From NCBI RefSeq assembly GCF_017355875.1, contig NZ_JAFEWC010000001.1, positions 1,922,001-1,986,000 of the forward strand: DNA of 64,000 nucleotides, read 5' to 3'. Source of the DNA: Aridibaculum aurantiacum. GTDB taxonomy: Bacteria; Bacteroidota; Bacteroidia; Chitinophagales; Chitinophagaceae. The notes under the pieces are model-generated. The model ran no database searches, had not been told where the DNA came from, and was given only the letters and a program-made list of their open reading frames with translations. Positions within the stretch are counted from its first letter, which is position 1. Every line of letters begins with the position of its first letter. Positions 16,640-25,343 of this stretch are shown in pieces. A program made the translations under genes and the position numbers.

Positions 16640-19027
16640 ATGAGTTACCCGGTTAATACTTCAGAAAACGAATACGCAATTTCAAACGCCAACCAGTTTG
16701 ACGTTAAGAAATTCGTTTACAAAATAGTTGGCTTACTTCCCTGGTTCATACTTAGTTTGGCCATCTCCATCTTCATCGCCAGGATCTATTTGCGCTATAC
16801 ATTACCTGTTTATAAAATTTCTGCTTTCCTTCTTATCAAAAGCCAGGATGATGGTAACTCGGAGTATAAGACTTTGAAAGAAATGGGACTGGTGATGGGC
16901 AATAAAGATGTTCAGAATGAAATGAACATCATTAAGTCTTTCTCCCTGATGAGCCGCGTGGTTGATTCACTCAACCTGAACATCAACTTATACCGCGAAG
17001 GCCGTGTGACCGCAGCACCCATTTTTGGTGAACAATCGCCTGTTACATTCAAACTGGTTCATGAGAAAAAGAACCCAAGGCCGGTAACGCTGAAGATACT
17101 TTTAACTGAACGCCATTTTACACTTACTGGCGAAGGAACGAATGAAACGCATCCTTACGGGCAGGAGTTCGAAACAGATTTTGGGCACCTGATCGTGTAC
17201 CGCAATCCCGATGTCAAGATAGATCCTAAAGGCTACACCCTTACTTACAGGGATAAGGTTAGTGTTGCAAAATCTTTTAAAAGCACATTGGATGTAAGAC
17301 CAACACACGACCAGAGCGGTATTATTGAAATATCCATGCTGGATGAAATTCCTGAACGTGCCATTGCTATTGTAAACAAGCTGATGGAAGTGTACGACGT
17401 TGCAGGTCTTGATGATAAGAACATAGCCGGACGCCGTACCATTAAATTCCTGAACGAAAGAATTGACACTGTTCAGCAGGAACTGAATACAGTAGAAATA
17501 TTGGCGCAACGCTTCAAATCTACTAATAAGATAAGTGACGTATCGGGCCAGGCTGGTATGTTCCTTTCGCAGGCGCTTGCTGTTGATAACCAGAAGTCGG
17601 ACCAGTATACCCAGTTGAAAGTATTGGAAACGCTGGAAAATTACCTGGTAAACCAGAAAGGTTCAAATGAGTTGCTTCCTTCAGGTTTAGGTATAACAGA
17701 AGCATCCTTAATGGCTTTGATTTCTACACACAACCAACTGGTGCTTGAGAAGCAGCGTGTTGCTTTAAAAAGCACTGATGACGATCCGGGTATCAAGCAA
17801 TTCAACTCGCAGTTAGCCGACATCAAGCAGAACCTGTTGCGCAATATTGCAGTTTTGAAAAGTGGTTATAAAACAACGCTCAACCAGATATCCAGCAACT
17901 ACAGCCAGATTGAAGGAAAAATTGCCAGCCTTCCTGCTAAAGAAAGGGAGCTTATCAATATTAGCCGCCAGATCAACCTGAAAGAAAACCTGTACAACTA
18001 CCTGCTTCAAAAGAGGGAAGAGACAGAGCTTTCGCTTGCATCCAACATCAACAATACGCGTATCATTGACAGCGCCTATAATACCGGTCCTATCAAACCT
18101 ATTGCATCTAACATCCAGATCCTGGCACTATTGATCGGGCTTGCTGTGCCTACACTAATCATCGTATTGCGCGACTTCTTCAACAATAAGATCAATGATC
18201 GTAAAGAGATAGAAGAAGGTACAACTGTTCCTATTTTGGGTGAATTGACCTACGAGAAGAATAGTAAGAAGATAGTGATCGATACTAAGAGCCGCAGCCC
18301 TATCTCTGAACAATTCCGTCTTATTCGTACCAATATCCAGTACATGGGTGCGGAAAGGCCGGTGAAAACAATATTGGTCTCTTCGTTTATGAGTGGTGAA
18401 GGAAAAAGTTTTGTATCGCTGAACCTGGCAAGTAGCATGGGTATCACAGGTGCTAAGACCATCATTCTTGAATTTGACCTGCGTAAGCCAAAACTCAGCA
18501 AGTACCTGAATGTACCGGGAGAGCTGGGAATATCTAATTATATCATCAAGGATATACCGGTTGAAAGCATTATTCAAAAGGTGCCTAACAATGACAATAT
18601 CTACGTGATCAGTTCAGGACCTATTCCACCTAACCCGGCGGAGTTACTGTTAAGTCCAAAGACAACCAAGTTGTTTGAATACCTGCAGGAAAATTTTGAT
18701 ACAATTATAATTGATACGGCTCCGGTAGGATTGGTTACAGATGCATTATTGCTGGAGAAATATGCTGATATGACCATGTTCATCATCAGGCATAAGTTCA
18801 GCAATAAGCTGGTGATACCTTATGTTGAAAAGCTTAATAGAGATAAGAAATTTAAGAGCCTTTCATTAATCGTGAATGGCATCAAAGATGAATCTTCGTT
18901 CGGCTATGGATATGGCTATGGCTACGGTTATGGCTATGGATATGGTTACGGTTATGGCTATTATGTACAGGAGAAAAAGAAGGGTTTCTTAGGAAACCTT
19001 ATGGGCAACTTTAGCCGAAAAGACTAA
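16640..19027 (+). CDS. Wzc-like chain-length determinant and tyrosine autokinase with Gly-Tyr tail
   Basis: A 795-residue inner-membrane protein controlling chain length and export. Order: cytoplasmic N-terminus, first membrane helix (about residues 33-55), Wzz-type periplasmic domain, coiled coil, GNVR-like segment, second helix (about 490-510), then a BY-kinase domain. Walker A is SGEGKS (Lys589), Walker A' is ILEFDLRKPK and Walker B is IIIDTAPVG. The C-terminus has ten consecutive Gly-Tyr pairs plus one more Tyr, then a basic tail (VQEKKKGFLGNLMGNFSRKD). Tyrosine-rich tails are the autophosphorylation sites of BY-kinases, but usually as spaced tyrosines. Its likely phosphatase is the PHP protein at 54603, the last gene of the locus. 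Confidence 0.93.
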   Translation: MSYPVNTSENEYAISNANQFDVKKFVYKIVGLLPWFILSLAISIFIARIYLRYTLPVYKISAFLLIKSQDDGNSEYKTLKEMGLVMGNKDVQNEMNIIKSFSLMSRVVDSLNLNINLYREGRVTAAPIFGEQSPVTFKLVHEKKNPRPVTLKILLTERHFTLTGEGTNETHPYGQEFETDFGHLIVYRNPDVKIDPKGYTLTYRDKVSVAKSFKSTLDVRPTHDQSGIIEISMLDEIPERAIAIVNKLMEVYDVAGLDDKNIAGRRTIKFLNERIDTVQQELNTVEILAQRFKSTNKISDVSGQAGMFLSQALAVDNQKSDQYTQLKVLETLENYLVNQKGSNELLPSGLGITEASLMALISTHNQLVLEKQRVALKSTDDDPGIKQFNSQLADIKQNLLRNIAVLKSGYKTTLNQISSNYSQIEGKIASLPAKERELINISRQINLKENLYNYLLQKREETELSLASNINNTRIIDSAYNTGPIKPIASNIQILALLIGLAVPTLIIVLRDFFNNKINDRKEIEEGTTVPILGELTYEKNSKKIVIDTKSRSPISEQFRLIRTNIQYMGAERPVKTILVSSFMSGEGKSFVSLNLASSMGITGAKTIILEFDLRKPKLSKYLNVPGELGISNYIIKDIPVESIIQKVPNNDNIYVISSGPIPPNPAELLLSPKTTKLFEYLQENFDTIIIDTAPVGLVTDALLLEKYADMTMFIIRHKFSNKLVIPYVEKLNRDKKFKSLSLIVNGIKDESSFGYGYGYGYGYGYGYGYGYGYYVQEKKKGFLGNLMGNFSRKD
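18902..18964 (+). repeat. Hexanucleotide-type tandem repeat coding for Gly-Tyr
   Basis: Ten GGN-TAY units in a row plus a closing TAT, with third-position variation (GGC/GGA/GGT, TAT/TAC). It lies in frame inside the Wzc-like gene. The synonymous differences suggest it is kept by selection on the protein and is not a fresh slippage expansion. Confidence 0.9.
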
Positions 19028-19113
19028 TAGATAGGATATGGCTTATTTTGTTATTTCATTCCAAAACAACTGCAATGGGAGTGAGGTGGCGAAGCTGTAT
19101 AAACTAAGATAAA

Positions 19114-19629
19114 ATGGAAGAGGGAAAAAAAGTTCAGAAAAAGTGGTATGCACTTTACACTAAACCGAGGTGGGAGAAGAAAGTAACAACTGTTTTAGAG
19201 CGCAAAGGCGTAGAAGTTTGGTGCCCGCTTCAAAAGATACAGAAGCAGTGGAGCGACAGGAAAAAGATTGTTGAAGAGCCTTTATTTAAGTCTTATGTTT
19301 TTGTGCATATACTGGAAGGTGAGAAGACGAACGTGCTGATGACTGATGGCATCCTGAACTTTGTCTATTACTTAGGAAAGCCTGCCATCATTCGCGATGA
19401 AGAAGTAGAAGTAATACAGAAATATCTATCAGAAAAAGATGCCAGCATTTCTATTCAGTCGCTTGGCTCTTTAGATGAAAATACAAGGATAAAAGTGAAC
19501 CATGGTGTCTTTATGGATACCACTGGAACGGTTGTAAAAGGCGGTAAGAAAAAGGTTTATGTAAAACTTGAAAGCCTTGAACAGGTAATGATCGTGGAGT
19601 TCCCGATCGACTATCTTACTCCCCTTTAG
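19114..19629 (+). CDS. UpxY-type NusG-like transcription antiterminator
   Basis: A 171-residue NusG paralogue. Residues 8-105 match the NGN domain (KKWYALYTKPRWEKKV, VWCPLQKIQKQWSDRKK, EPLFKSYVFVHI), and residues 115-171 form a KOW-like barrel (GVFMDTTGTVVKGGKKKVYVKLESL). UpxY proteins bind RNA polymerase near the start of capsule operons in Bacteroidota and let it read through the long transcript. Here it is the third gene, after the export pair, not the first. That fits a locus of over 38 kb without clear internal terminators. No binding element could be identified by eye. Confidence 0.88.
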   Translation: MEEGKKVQKKWYALYTKPRWEKKVTTVLERKGVEVWCPLQKIQKQWSDRKKIVEEPLFKSYVFVHILEGEKTNVLMTDGILNFVYYLGKPAIIRDEEVEVIQKYLSEKDASISIQSLGSLDENTRIKVNHGVFMDTTGTVVKGGKKKVYVKLESLEQVMIVEFPIDYLTPL

Positions 19630-19656
19630 TTGTAGAAGATAAATCCATTTCCGTTT

Positions 19657-20661
19657 TTGAAAATACTTTTAATAGGCCTTGGTTCTATAGGCCAGCGGCA
19701 TCTTACCAACCTGCTTCATCTTGGTTATACTGATGTATCAGTAGTAAGCCGGGCAGGCGTTTTACCCGATTCATTCTCCAGGCTTACGTGCTATGCATCC
19801 GTAGACGATGCACTGCAAGCACGCTCCTTTGATGCTGCCATCATTTGTTCCCCTACAGCTTTACATCTTGCGTCGCTGTTTCCTTTACTCAGGGCGCAGG
19901 TTCCAAATATTTATATAGAAAAACCAGTTAGCCACAACCTGGAAGGTTTGGATGAACTGGTGAGGCTGGCTACTTCGTATACCAATAATATTGTTGTAGG
20001 CTATGATCTTCATTTCGATCCGGGCATGCAAAAAGTAAAGGAGCTGCTAGATCAGAATGTGATTGGAAAAATTGTATCTGTAAATGCACAGGTAGGTCAG
20101 TACCTTCCTGACTGGCGGCCGCAGCAGGATTATCGTGAAGGCATGAGTGCAAAAAAAGAAACGGGTGGAGGTGTAATGCTTGACCTTGTTCACGAATTTG
20201 ATTATCTCTATTGGCTTTTCGGCCCAGCTGAAAATATCTGCTGCCAGTATACAAATTCAGGCGCGTTGGAAATAGAAACAGAGGATGTGTGCGAAGTGCT
20301 TATTCGTTTTTCTAATGGCGCCATTGGAACCATACATCTTGATTACCTGCAACAGAAAATGATTAGGAACTGCATGATCACCGGCCACAATGGAAGCATC
20401 TTTTGGGATCTTTCAAACTGCCGTGTGTCGTGGATAAATAAGAACAAACAAGAAACGCAGTTTGAATATGTGGGCTTCAACCGCAACGATCGATTCATCG
20501 AAAGTATGCAATCTTTCCTGTCAGGTGCAGAAGATCCTCGCCTTACCAGCCTTGCTGAAGGATTGGAAAGCTTGCGTTGGGTGGTTGCGGCTAAATATTC
20601 CGCAGAACATAATTCGTTTGTAAATCCAAACACCTTCAAAACCGAACAGTTCGTAAAATGA
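19657..20661 (+). CDS. Gfo/Idh/MocA-type oxidoreductase (PtmF-like)
   Basis: A 334-residue NAD(P)-dependent sugar oxidoreductase. The Rossmann motif GLGSIGQRH is at residues 7-15, the EKPVSHN dinucleotide segment is present, and the C-terminal half begins VVGYDLHF. The segment QVGQYLPDWRPQQDYR is typical of relatives found beside nonulosonic acid genes (Campylobacter PtmF type). The start is a TTG at 19657: it places Met directly before KILLIGLG, and no ATG is suitably placed. Its exact reaction is not known. It overlaps the next gene by four bases, pointing to a coupled role in making or modifying the nonulosonate. Confidence 0.85.
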   Translation: MKILLIGLGSIGQRHLTNLLHLGYTDVSVVSRAGVLPDSFSRLTCYASVDDALQARSFDAAIICSPTALHLASLFPLLRAQVPNIYIEKPVSHNLEGLDELVRLATSYTNNIVVGYDLHFDPGMQKVKELLDQNVIGKIVSVNAQVGQYLPDWRPQQDYREGMSAKKETGGGVMLDLVHEFDYLYWLFGPAENICCQYTNSGALEIETEDVCEVLIRFSNGAIGTIHLDYLQQKMIRNCMITGHNGSIFWDLSNCRVSWINKNKQETQFEYVGFNRNDRFIESMQSFLSGAEDPRLTSLAEGLESLRWVVAAKYSAEHNSFVNPNTFKTEQFVK

Positions 20662-21371
20662 TATTAGCAACTATCTGTTGTCGTGGTGGTTCTAAAGGTG
20701 TTCCGGGAAAAAATATAAAAGCACTTGCGGGTAAGCCGCTCATAGCATATACCATTGAAGCTGCCAAGCAATCATCTCTTATTGATGATCTCATCATTTC
20801 AACCGATGATGAACTGATAGCATCAGTAGCGAAAGAATATGGAGCAAAGGTGCCCTTCATGCGTCCTGCTGATCTTGCCAGTGATACTGCATCTAAATGG
20901 CCGGTGTTCATTCATGCTGTGGAGACTTATGAAAAACTTACCGGAAATTCGGTTGAATATTTAGTGGACCTGGATGTTACCGTTCCGCTTAAAACTGCTG
21001 CCGATATTGATGGTGCTATACAGGCTGCCCTCAATGATCAAGCAGTTGACGTAGTGATAACAGGGTACGAGCCTGAGCGCAATCCATATTTCAATATGAT
21101 GGAGGTGAAGGAAGATGGTTATGCTGCAATAGTGAAACAAACTGAGCGCCCCATTGTACGTCGGCAGGATGCACCGGCAGTTTATAGTCTTACACCTGCT
21201 GCCTATGTTATAAAACGATCAGCATTGTATGCATACGAACATTGGAGCAAAGCCAAATGTAAGATACATCCCATACCGAGAGAAAGAGCAATAGATATAG
21301 ATACAGCAATTGATTTTGAAATAGTAGAATTTTTAATGGCACGAAGAAATGAACCAGCTGAACTTATTTGA
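20658..21371 (+). CDS. CMP-nonulosonate synthetase (NeuA/PtmB-like cytidylyltransferase)
   Basis: A 237-residue enzyme activating a nonulosonic acid with CTP. The nucleotide-binding signature RGGSKGVPGKN is at residues 9-19, followed by PLIAYTIEAA, DLIISTDD and the metal site in YLVDLDVTVPL. It also has RNPYFNM, VRRQDAPAVY and a closing IDIDTAIDFEIVEFL. The sequence style is closer to Campylobacter PtmB (CMP-legionaminate type) than to classic NeuA, so the product could be CMP-legionaminate or CMP-sialate. It overlaps both neighbours, upstream by ATGA and downstream by 23 bases. Confidence 0.88.
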   Translation: MILATICCRGGSKGVPGKNIKALAGKPLIAYTIEAAKQSSLIDDLIISTDDELIASVAKEYGAKVPFMRPADLASDTASKWPVFIHAVETYEKLTGNSVEYLVDLDVTVPLKTAADIDGAIQAALNDQAVDVVITGYEPERNPYFNMMEVKEDGYAAIVKQTERPIVRRQDAPAVYSLTPAAYVIKRSALYAYEHWSKAKCKIHPIPRERAIDIDTAIDFEIVEFLMARRNEPAELI

Positions 21372-22149
21372 TCTTACAGGCAAGGTAGCAATAGTAACGG
21401 GCGGCGCAGGCTTGCTGGCATCTGAACATGCTCTAGCATTACATGCGCATGGCGCTTCCGTTATATTGGCTGATTTCAATGAGGAAAAATGTAATGAGGC
21501 CGCAGCTAATTTAGAAAAGGAAGGAGTTACTGTAGCTGCCAAATATTGCGATGTAACAAAGAGAGAGAGCTGGGAAAAACTACTGGCTGATGTAGTAGCA
21601 GAACATGGAAAGGTTGATATTTTGATCAACAATGCAGGTTTTACGAACCAAAGCAAGTCAGCCAACTTTGATGCGTCATTTGAAAATTTTCCTCTGGAAG
21701 ATTGGAACGCAATAATGAATGTAAACCTTACCGGTGCCTTCTTAGGTTGCCAGGTGGTGGGCAAGCACATGGTTGAAAACGGCAAAGGTTCTATTATCAA
21801 CATCGCTTCTTTATACGGTGTGGTTAGTCCAAATCATCGCATCTATCCGGGTACAGGTATATCACAACCAGTGGCTTATAGTGTAAGTAAACATGGAGTT
21901 GTAGCACTTACAAAATATTTGGCTACACTATGGGCAGAGAAAGGCGTACGTGTAAATGCGCTTACGCCAGGCGGCATCTTCAACGAGCACAAAGGCCTGT
22001 TCCTTGAGCGCTTCCAGCAACTGAACCCTATAGGAAGAATGAGTGACAAAACTGAACTCCGTGGAGGTATTGTGTATTTAGCCAGCGATGCAAGCAGCCA
22101 TGTTGTTGGGCATAACTTGATAATTGATGGGGGATGGACAGCGTGGTAA
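21349..22149 (+). CDS. Short-chain dehydrogenase (PtmA-like)
   Basis: A 266-residue classical SDR. The cofactor motif reads VTGGAGLLASEHA near residue 17, a variant in which the usual third Gly is replaced. NNAG is present, and the catalytic pair is in YSVSK after an NIASLYG serine. The C-terminus VVGHNLIIDGGWTAW is the family ending. Relatives sit in nonulosonate loci (PtmA type), but the reaction is not established. It overlaps the synthetase gene by 23 bases and is followed by an AT-rich spacer before the NeuB gene. Confidence 0.85.
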   Translation: MNQLNLFDLTGKVAIVTGGAGLLASEHALALHAHGASVILADFNEEKCNEAAANLEKEGVTVAAKYCDVTKRESWEKLLADVVAEHGKVDILINNAGFTNQSKSANFDASFENFPLEDWNAIMNVNLTGAFLGCQVVGKHMVENGKGSIINIASLYGVVSPNHRIYPGTGISQPVAYSVSKHGVVALTKYLATLWAEKGVRVNALTPGGIFNEHKGLFLERFQQLNPIGRMSDKTELRGGIVYLASDASSHVVGHNLIIDGGWTAW

Positions 22150-22239
22150 ATAAGAAAATTAAAAATTAAAAATGCCAAATGTAACAGGGCACTTCCTGAG
22201 CTTTCCTTTTACATTTTTCATTTTGCATTTTACAATAGA
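22150..22239. repeat. AT-rich imperfect inverted repeat between the SDR and NeuB genes
   Basis: The 90-base spacer has AAAATTAAAAATTAAAAATG and CAAATGTAA on the left and TTTTACATTTTTCATTTTGC on the right. These are partly complementary around a short GC-richer centre. It is the largest clean gap in the first half of the locus. It could be a weak hairpin or a copy of a dispersed intergenic repeat; a genome search would decide. Confidence 0.4.
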
Positions 22240-23283
22240 ATGAATAACAGTTTCTCAATATCCGGCCGCAAAATCGGTTACGACTTTCCTCCTTTGGTGA
22301 TAGCGGAGATAGGCATCAATCATGAAGGTTCTTTGGAAGTAGCGAAGCAAATGGTGGATGCGGCTAAAGCTGCGGGTGTGGAAGTGGTAAAGCACCAGAC
22401 GCATATAGTAGAGGACGAAATGAGCAGTGCTGCCAAGAATACTATTCCCGGGAATGCAGACGTAAGCATCTACGAAATCATGCGCCGCTGCTCATTGAAT
22501 GAAGCAGATGAATATGCGCTGAAGCAGTATGTAGAGGAGCAAGGGATGATCTTCATTAGCACACCATTCAGCCGTGCGGCTGCTGATCGTTTACACAAAT
22601 GGGATGTTCCTGCTTATAAAATCGGATCCGGCGAATGCAACAACTATCCATTGCTCGAGCATATAGCTTCATTCGGTAAGCCTATTATTTTAAGTACAGG
22701 TATGAATACGATAGCAAGTGTTCAGAAGGCTGTAGCCATTTTTGAGAAACATGGCGTGCCGTATGCTTTGCTTCATACCACTAACTTATATCCCACACCC
22801 AATCATCTTGTTCGTTTAGGTGCAATGGTGGAACTGCAACAAGCTTTCCCTAGCGCTGTAGTTGGGTTGAGTGATCATACACTTACCAATCATGCATGTT
22901 TGGGTGCTGTGGCATTGGGTGCATCTATTTTAGAAAGACATTTTACTGATAACATGGACAGGCCAGGGCCGGACATTGTTTGTTCAATGGATGTGCAGGC
23001 TTGTAAAGAACTCATAGAAGGCAGCAAGATCATGGCGCAGCAACGTGGTGGTACAAAAGGCCCTGCAGCGGAAGAACAGGTTACTATTGACTTTGCATTT
23101 GCAACCGTTTGCTCTATTCAACCCATCAGGAAAGGTGACATATTTAATCACCAGAACATTTGGGTAAAACGTCCGGGTAAGGGAGGCATACTGGCAGAAG
23201 AATATAATACCATCATTGGTAAAACAGCAGCAAGAGATATAGAGCCCGACGTACAAGTGAACTGGGAGGACATCAGCAACTAA
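22240..23283 (+). CDS. neuB: N-acetylneuraminate (nonulosonate) synthase, NeuB-type
   Basis: A 347-residue enzyme condensing PEP with N-acetylmannosamine or a related amino sugar. The TIM-barrel part carries [67 protein letters not shown] and ERHFTD. The C-terminal ~60 residues are the SAF/antifreeze-like domain ([21 protein letters not shown]). The [11 protein letters not shown] and [10 protein letters not shown] wording is very like Campylobacter NeuB1, the true sialic acid synthase, more than the legionaminate enzyme. This leaves the product open given the PtmB-like neighbour. NeuC follows after three bases. Confidence 0.93.
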   Translation: MNNSFSISGRKIGYDFPPLVIAEIGINHEGSLEVAKQMVDAAKAAGVEVVKHQTHIVEDEMSSAAKNTIPGNADVSIYEIMRRCSLNEADEYALKQYVEEQGMIFISTPFSRAAADRLHKWDVPAYKIGSGECNNYPLLEHIASFGKPIILSTGMNTIASVQKAVAIFEKHGVPYALLHTTNLYPTPNHLVRLGAMVELQQAFPSAVVGLSDHTLTNHACLGAVALGASILERHFTDNMDRPGPDIVCSMDVQACKELIEGSKIMAQQRGGTKGPAAEEQVTIDFAFATVCSIQPIRKGDIFNHQNIWVKRPGKGGILAEEYNTIIGKTAARDIEPDVQVNWEDISN

Positions 23284-23286
23284 AGC

Positions 23287-24441
23287 ATGATATTGAAAAA
23301 GAAGATCGTTTTTTTAACGGGTACACGTGCGGATTTCGGGAAGCTGAAATCGCTCATAAATATATTAAACGAGCAGCCGGAATTTGAAGTTCACATATTT
23401 GCTACTGGCATGCACATGGACCAGCAATATGGTTTTACTGTACGCGAAATTGAAAAGTGCGGCTACCAAAACATCTTCAAATACATCAATCACGATGGCG
23501 GCTCATCAATGGACATAACGCTTTCACGCACCATTGAAGGTTTTGCCAACTATGTACATCTTATAAAGCCTGATCTAATTGTAGTTCATGGCGATCGCTC
23601 TGAAGCGCTGGCTGGATCAACTGTTGGTGCATTGAACAATATACTGGTTGCACATATAGAAGGCGGTGAAGTATCCGGTACTGTAGATGAACTGATCCGG
23701 CATGCAGTTTCTAAACTCAGCCATTTGCATTTTGTAGCAAATGATGAAGCAAAGAAGCGGCTGGTGCAAATGGGAGAGCGTGAAGAGAATGTATACATCA
23801 TTGGTTCTCCGGATATGGATGTAATGCTGAGCGATCAATTGCCTTCCATTGAAGATGTTGCTGCAGCTTACGAGATACCTTTTTCAAAGTTTAGCATCTC
23901 TATGTTTCACCCGGTAACAACGGAAGTGGAGGAAATGGATGTATATGCAGAACAATATGTAGATGCATTGGAAGAGACGGGGCTGAATTATATTGTTATC
24001 TATCCAAATAATGATAAAGGCGCTGCCTTCATTTTCAACAAGCTGAAGCGCCTACAGTTGAACAGCAAATTCCGCTTGTTCCCTTCTGTGCGTTTCGAAG
24101 CTTTCCTTGTAATGATGAAGCATGCACAATTTATCATTGGTAACTCAAGTGCCGGTATACGCGAAGCACCTTATTATGGTATTCCAACTGTAAATGTTGG
24201 TAGCAGGCAAAATGGAAGAACGCGCAACCGGCAGATCATTCATACCGGGTATAGTAAAGAAGAAATATTGGAGGGAGTACAAAAAGCTTTATCAGTGCAG
24301 GTGCAACCAACATCATTATTTGGCGCTGGTAACAGTGATGTTCTTTTTCTTGAGATCATGCAATCGGCAGCCATTTGGAAAACTTCAAAACAAAAATTGT
24401 TCGCTGATCAATCAGCTATAGTCAACGAAACTTATGATTGA
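23287..24441 (+). CDS. neuC: Hydrolysing UDP-GlcNAc 2-epimerase, NeuC-type
   Basis: A 384-residue GT-B-fold enzyme that releases UDP and produces ManNAc (or the diacetamido analogue) for NeuB. Diagnostic stretches are FLTGTRADFGKLKSL, FATGMHM, KPDLIVVHGDRSEALA, ILVAHIEGGEVSGTVDE, IYPNNDKGA, IIGNSSAGIREAPYYG and NVGSRQNGR. The length is normal. It starts three bases after neuB and overlaps the exporter permease gene by eight bases, so nonulosonate synthesis and export are transcribed together. Confidence 0.93.
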   Translation: MILKKKIVFLTGTRADFGKLKSLINILNEQPEFEVHIFATGMHMDQQYGFTVREIEKCGYQNIFKYINHDGGSSMDITLSRTIEGFANYVHLIKPDLIVVHGDRSEALAGSTVGALNNILVAHIEGGEVSGTVDELIRHAVSKLSHLHFVANDEAKKRLVQMGEREENVYIIGSPDMDVMLSDQLPSIEDVAAAYEIPFSKFSISMFHPVTTEVEEMDVYAEQYVDALEETGLNYIVIYPNNDKGAAFIFNKLKRLQLNSKFRLFPSVRFEAFLVMMKHAQFIIGNSSAGIREAPYYGIPTVNVGSRQNGRTRNRQIIHTGYSKEEILEGVQKALSVQVQPTSLFGAGNSDVLFLEIMQSAAIWKTSKQKLFADQSAIVNETYD

Positions 24442-25342
24442 TCTTACGCAGGAAAAGGTACAGCTGGAAAAGATAGAAATGCAAGAGGAGAAGCCACAAC
24501 CAAAGTGGACAGAAATACTTACGCCTAAAAGCAAGCTGCTCGATCTGAAGTTGAAAGAAGTTTGGCGCTACCGCGACCTGCTTTTTCTTTTTGTAAAACG
24601 TGATTTCAAAGCACAATACAGGCAGACGATACTGGGGCCGCTATGGCATGTGATACAGCCAGTATTTACCACGCTTATCTTCCTTGTTATCTTCAACAAC
24701 CTTGCTAAAATTCCTACTGATGGTATACCTGCTATCTTGTTTTACATGAGCAGTCTTACCATCTGGAACTATTTCGCTGCCTGCCTTACCAGCACCAGCA
24801 ATACATTTGTTGCCAATGCAGGCATTTTTGGCAAAGTATATTTTCCTAGACTTGTTCTACCATTGAGCATCGTAATGTCGAACATGGTGAAGTTTGGTAT
24901 TCAGCTTGGCTTGCTCATCATTGTTTATGCTTATTATCTTCTTAAAGGAGAAATTGTATTTTCTTTTGGCCCTCATTTATTGCTGATGCCTGCTATTGCA
25001 GTTGTGATGGCTATGCTCGGTCTTGGAATGGGTATCATCATATCGTCTGTTACGACCAAATACCGCGATGTGGCTGTCCTCATTCAATTTGGTGTTCAAT
25101 TGCTGATGTACATCACACCTGTTGCTTACCCTTTATCGTATGCGATGGAGTCGAAATATCGCGGGCTGATGTTGTTCAATCCTTTATCATCATTGGTTGA
25201 AGGCTTTAGGTATAGCATATTCGGAACAGGCACTGTTGACGTTGGATTAGCCACGTACAGTATTGGCTTTGCTGTAGTTGCTGTGCTTATCGGGATCATA
25301 TTATTCAATAAAGTAGAACGGTCCTTTATGGACACGGTGTAG
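24434..25342 (+). CDS. Polysaccharide ABC exporter, permease subunit (Wzm-like)
   Basis: A 302-residue integral membrane protein with about six helices after a ~50-residue cytoplasmic N-terminus. It has the ABC-2 polysaccharide signature LFVKRDFKAQYRQTILGPLWHVIQP, then KVYFPRLVLPLS and TTKYRDVAVLIQFGVQLLMYITPVAYP, the usual Wzm landmarks. It pairs with the ATPase gene two bases downstream. In this pathway a finished, lipid-linked glycan is moved across the inner membrane. Confidence 0.92.
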   Translation: MIDLTQEKVQLEKIEMQEEKPQPKWTEILTPKSKLLDLKLKEVWRYRDLLFLFVKRDFKAQYRQTILGPLWHVIQPVFTTLIFLVIFNNLAKIPTDGIPAILFYMSSLTIWNYFAACLTSTSNTFVANAGIFGKVYFPRLVLPLSIVMSNMVKFGIQLGLLIIVYAYYLLKGEIVFSFGPHLLLMPAIAVVMAMLGLGMGIIISSVTTKYRDVAVLIQFGVQLLMYITPVAYPLSYAMESKYRGLMLFNPLSSLVEGFRYSIFGTGTVDVGLATYSIGFAVVAVLIGIILFNKVERSFMDTV

Positions 25343-25343
25343 C

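Noticed and set aside
18902-18964. Short tandem repeat as a CRISPR-like or non-coding repeat
   Set aside because: Units are six bases, in frame, and encode the Gly-Tyr tail of the kinase; no spacers.
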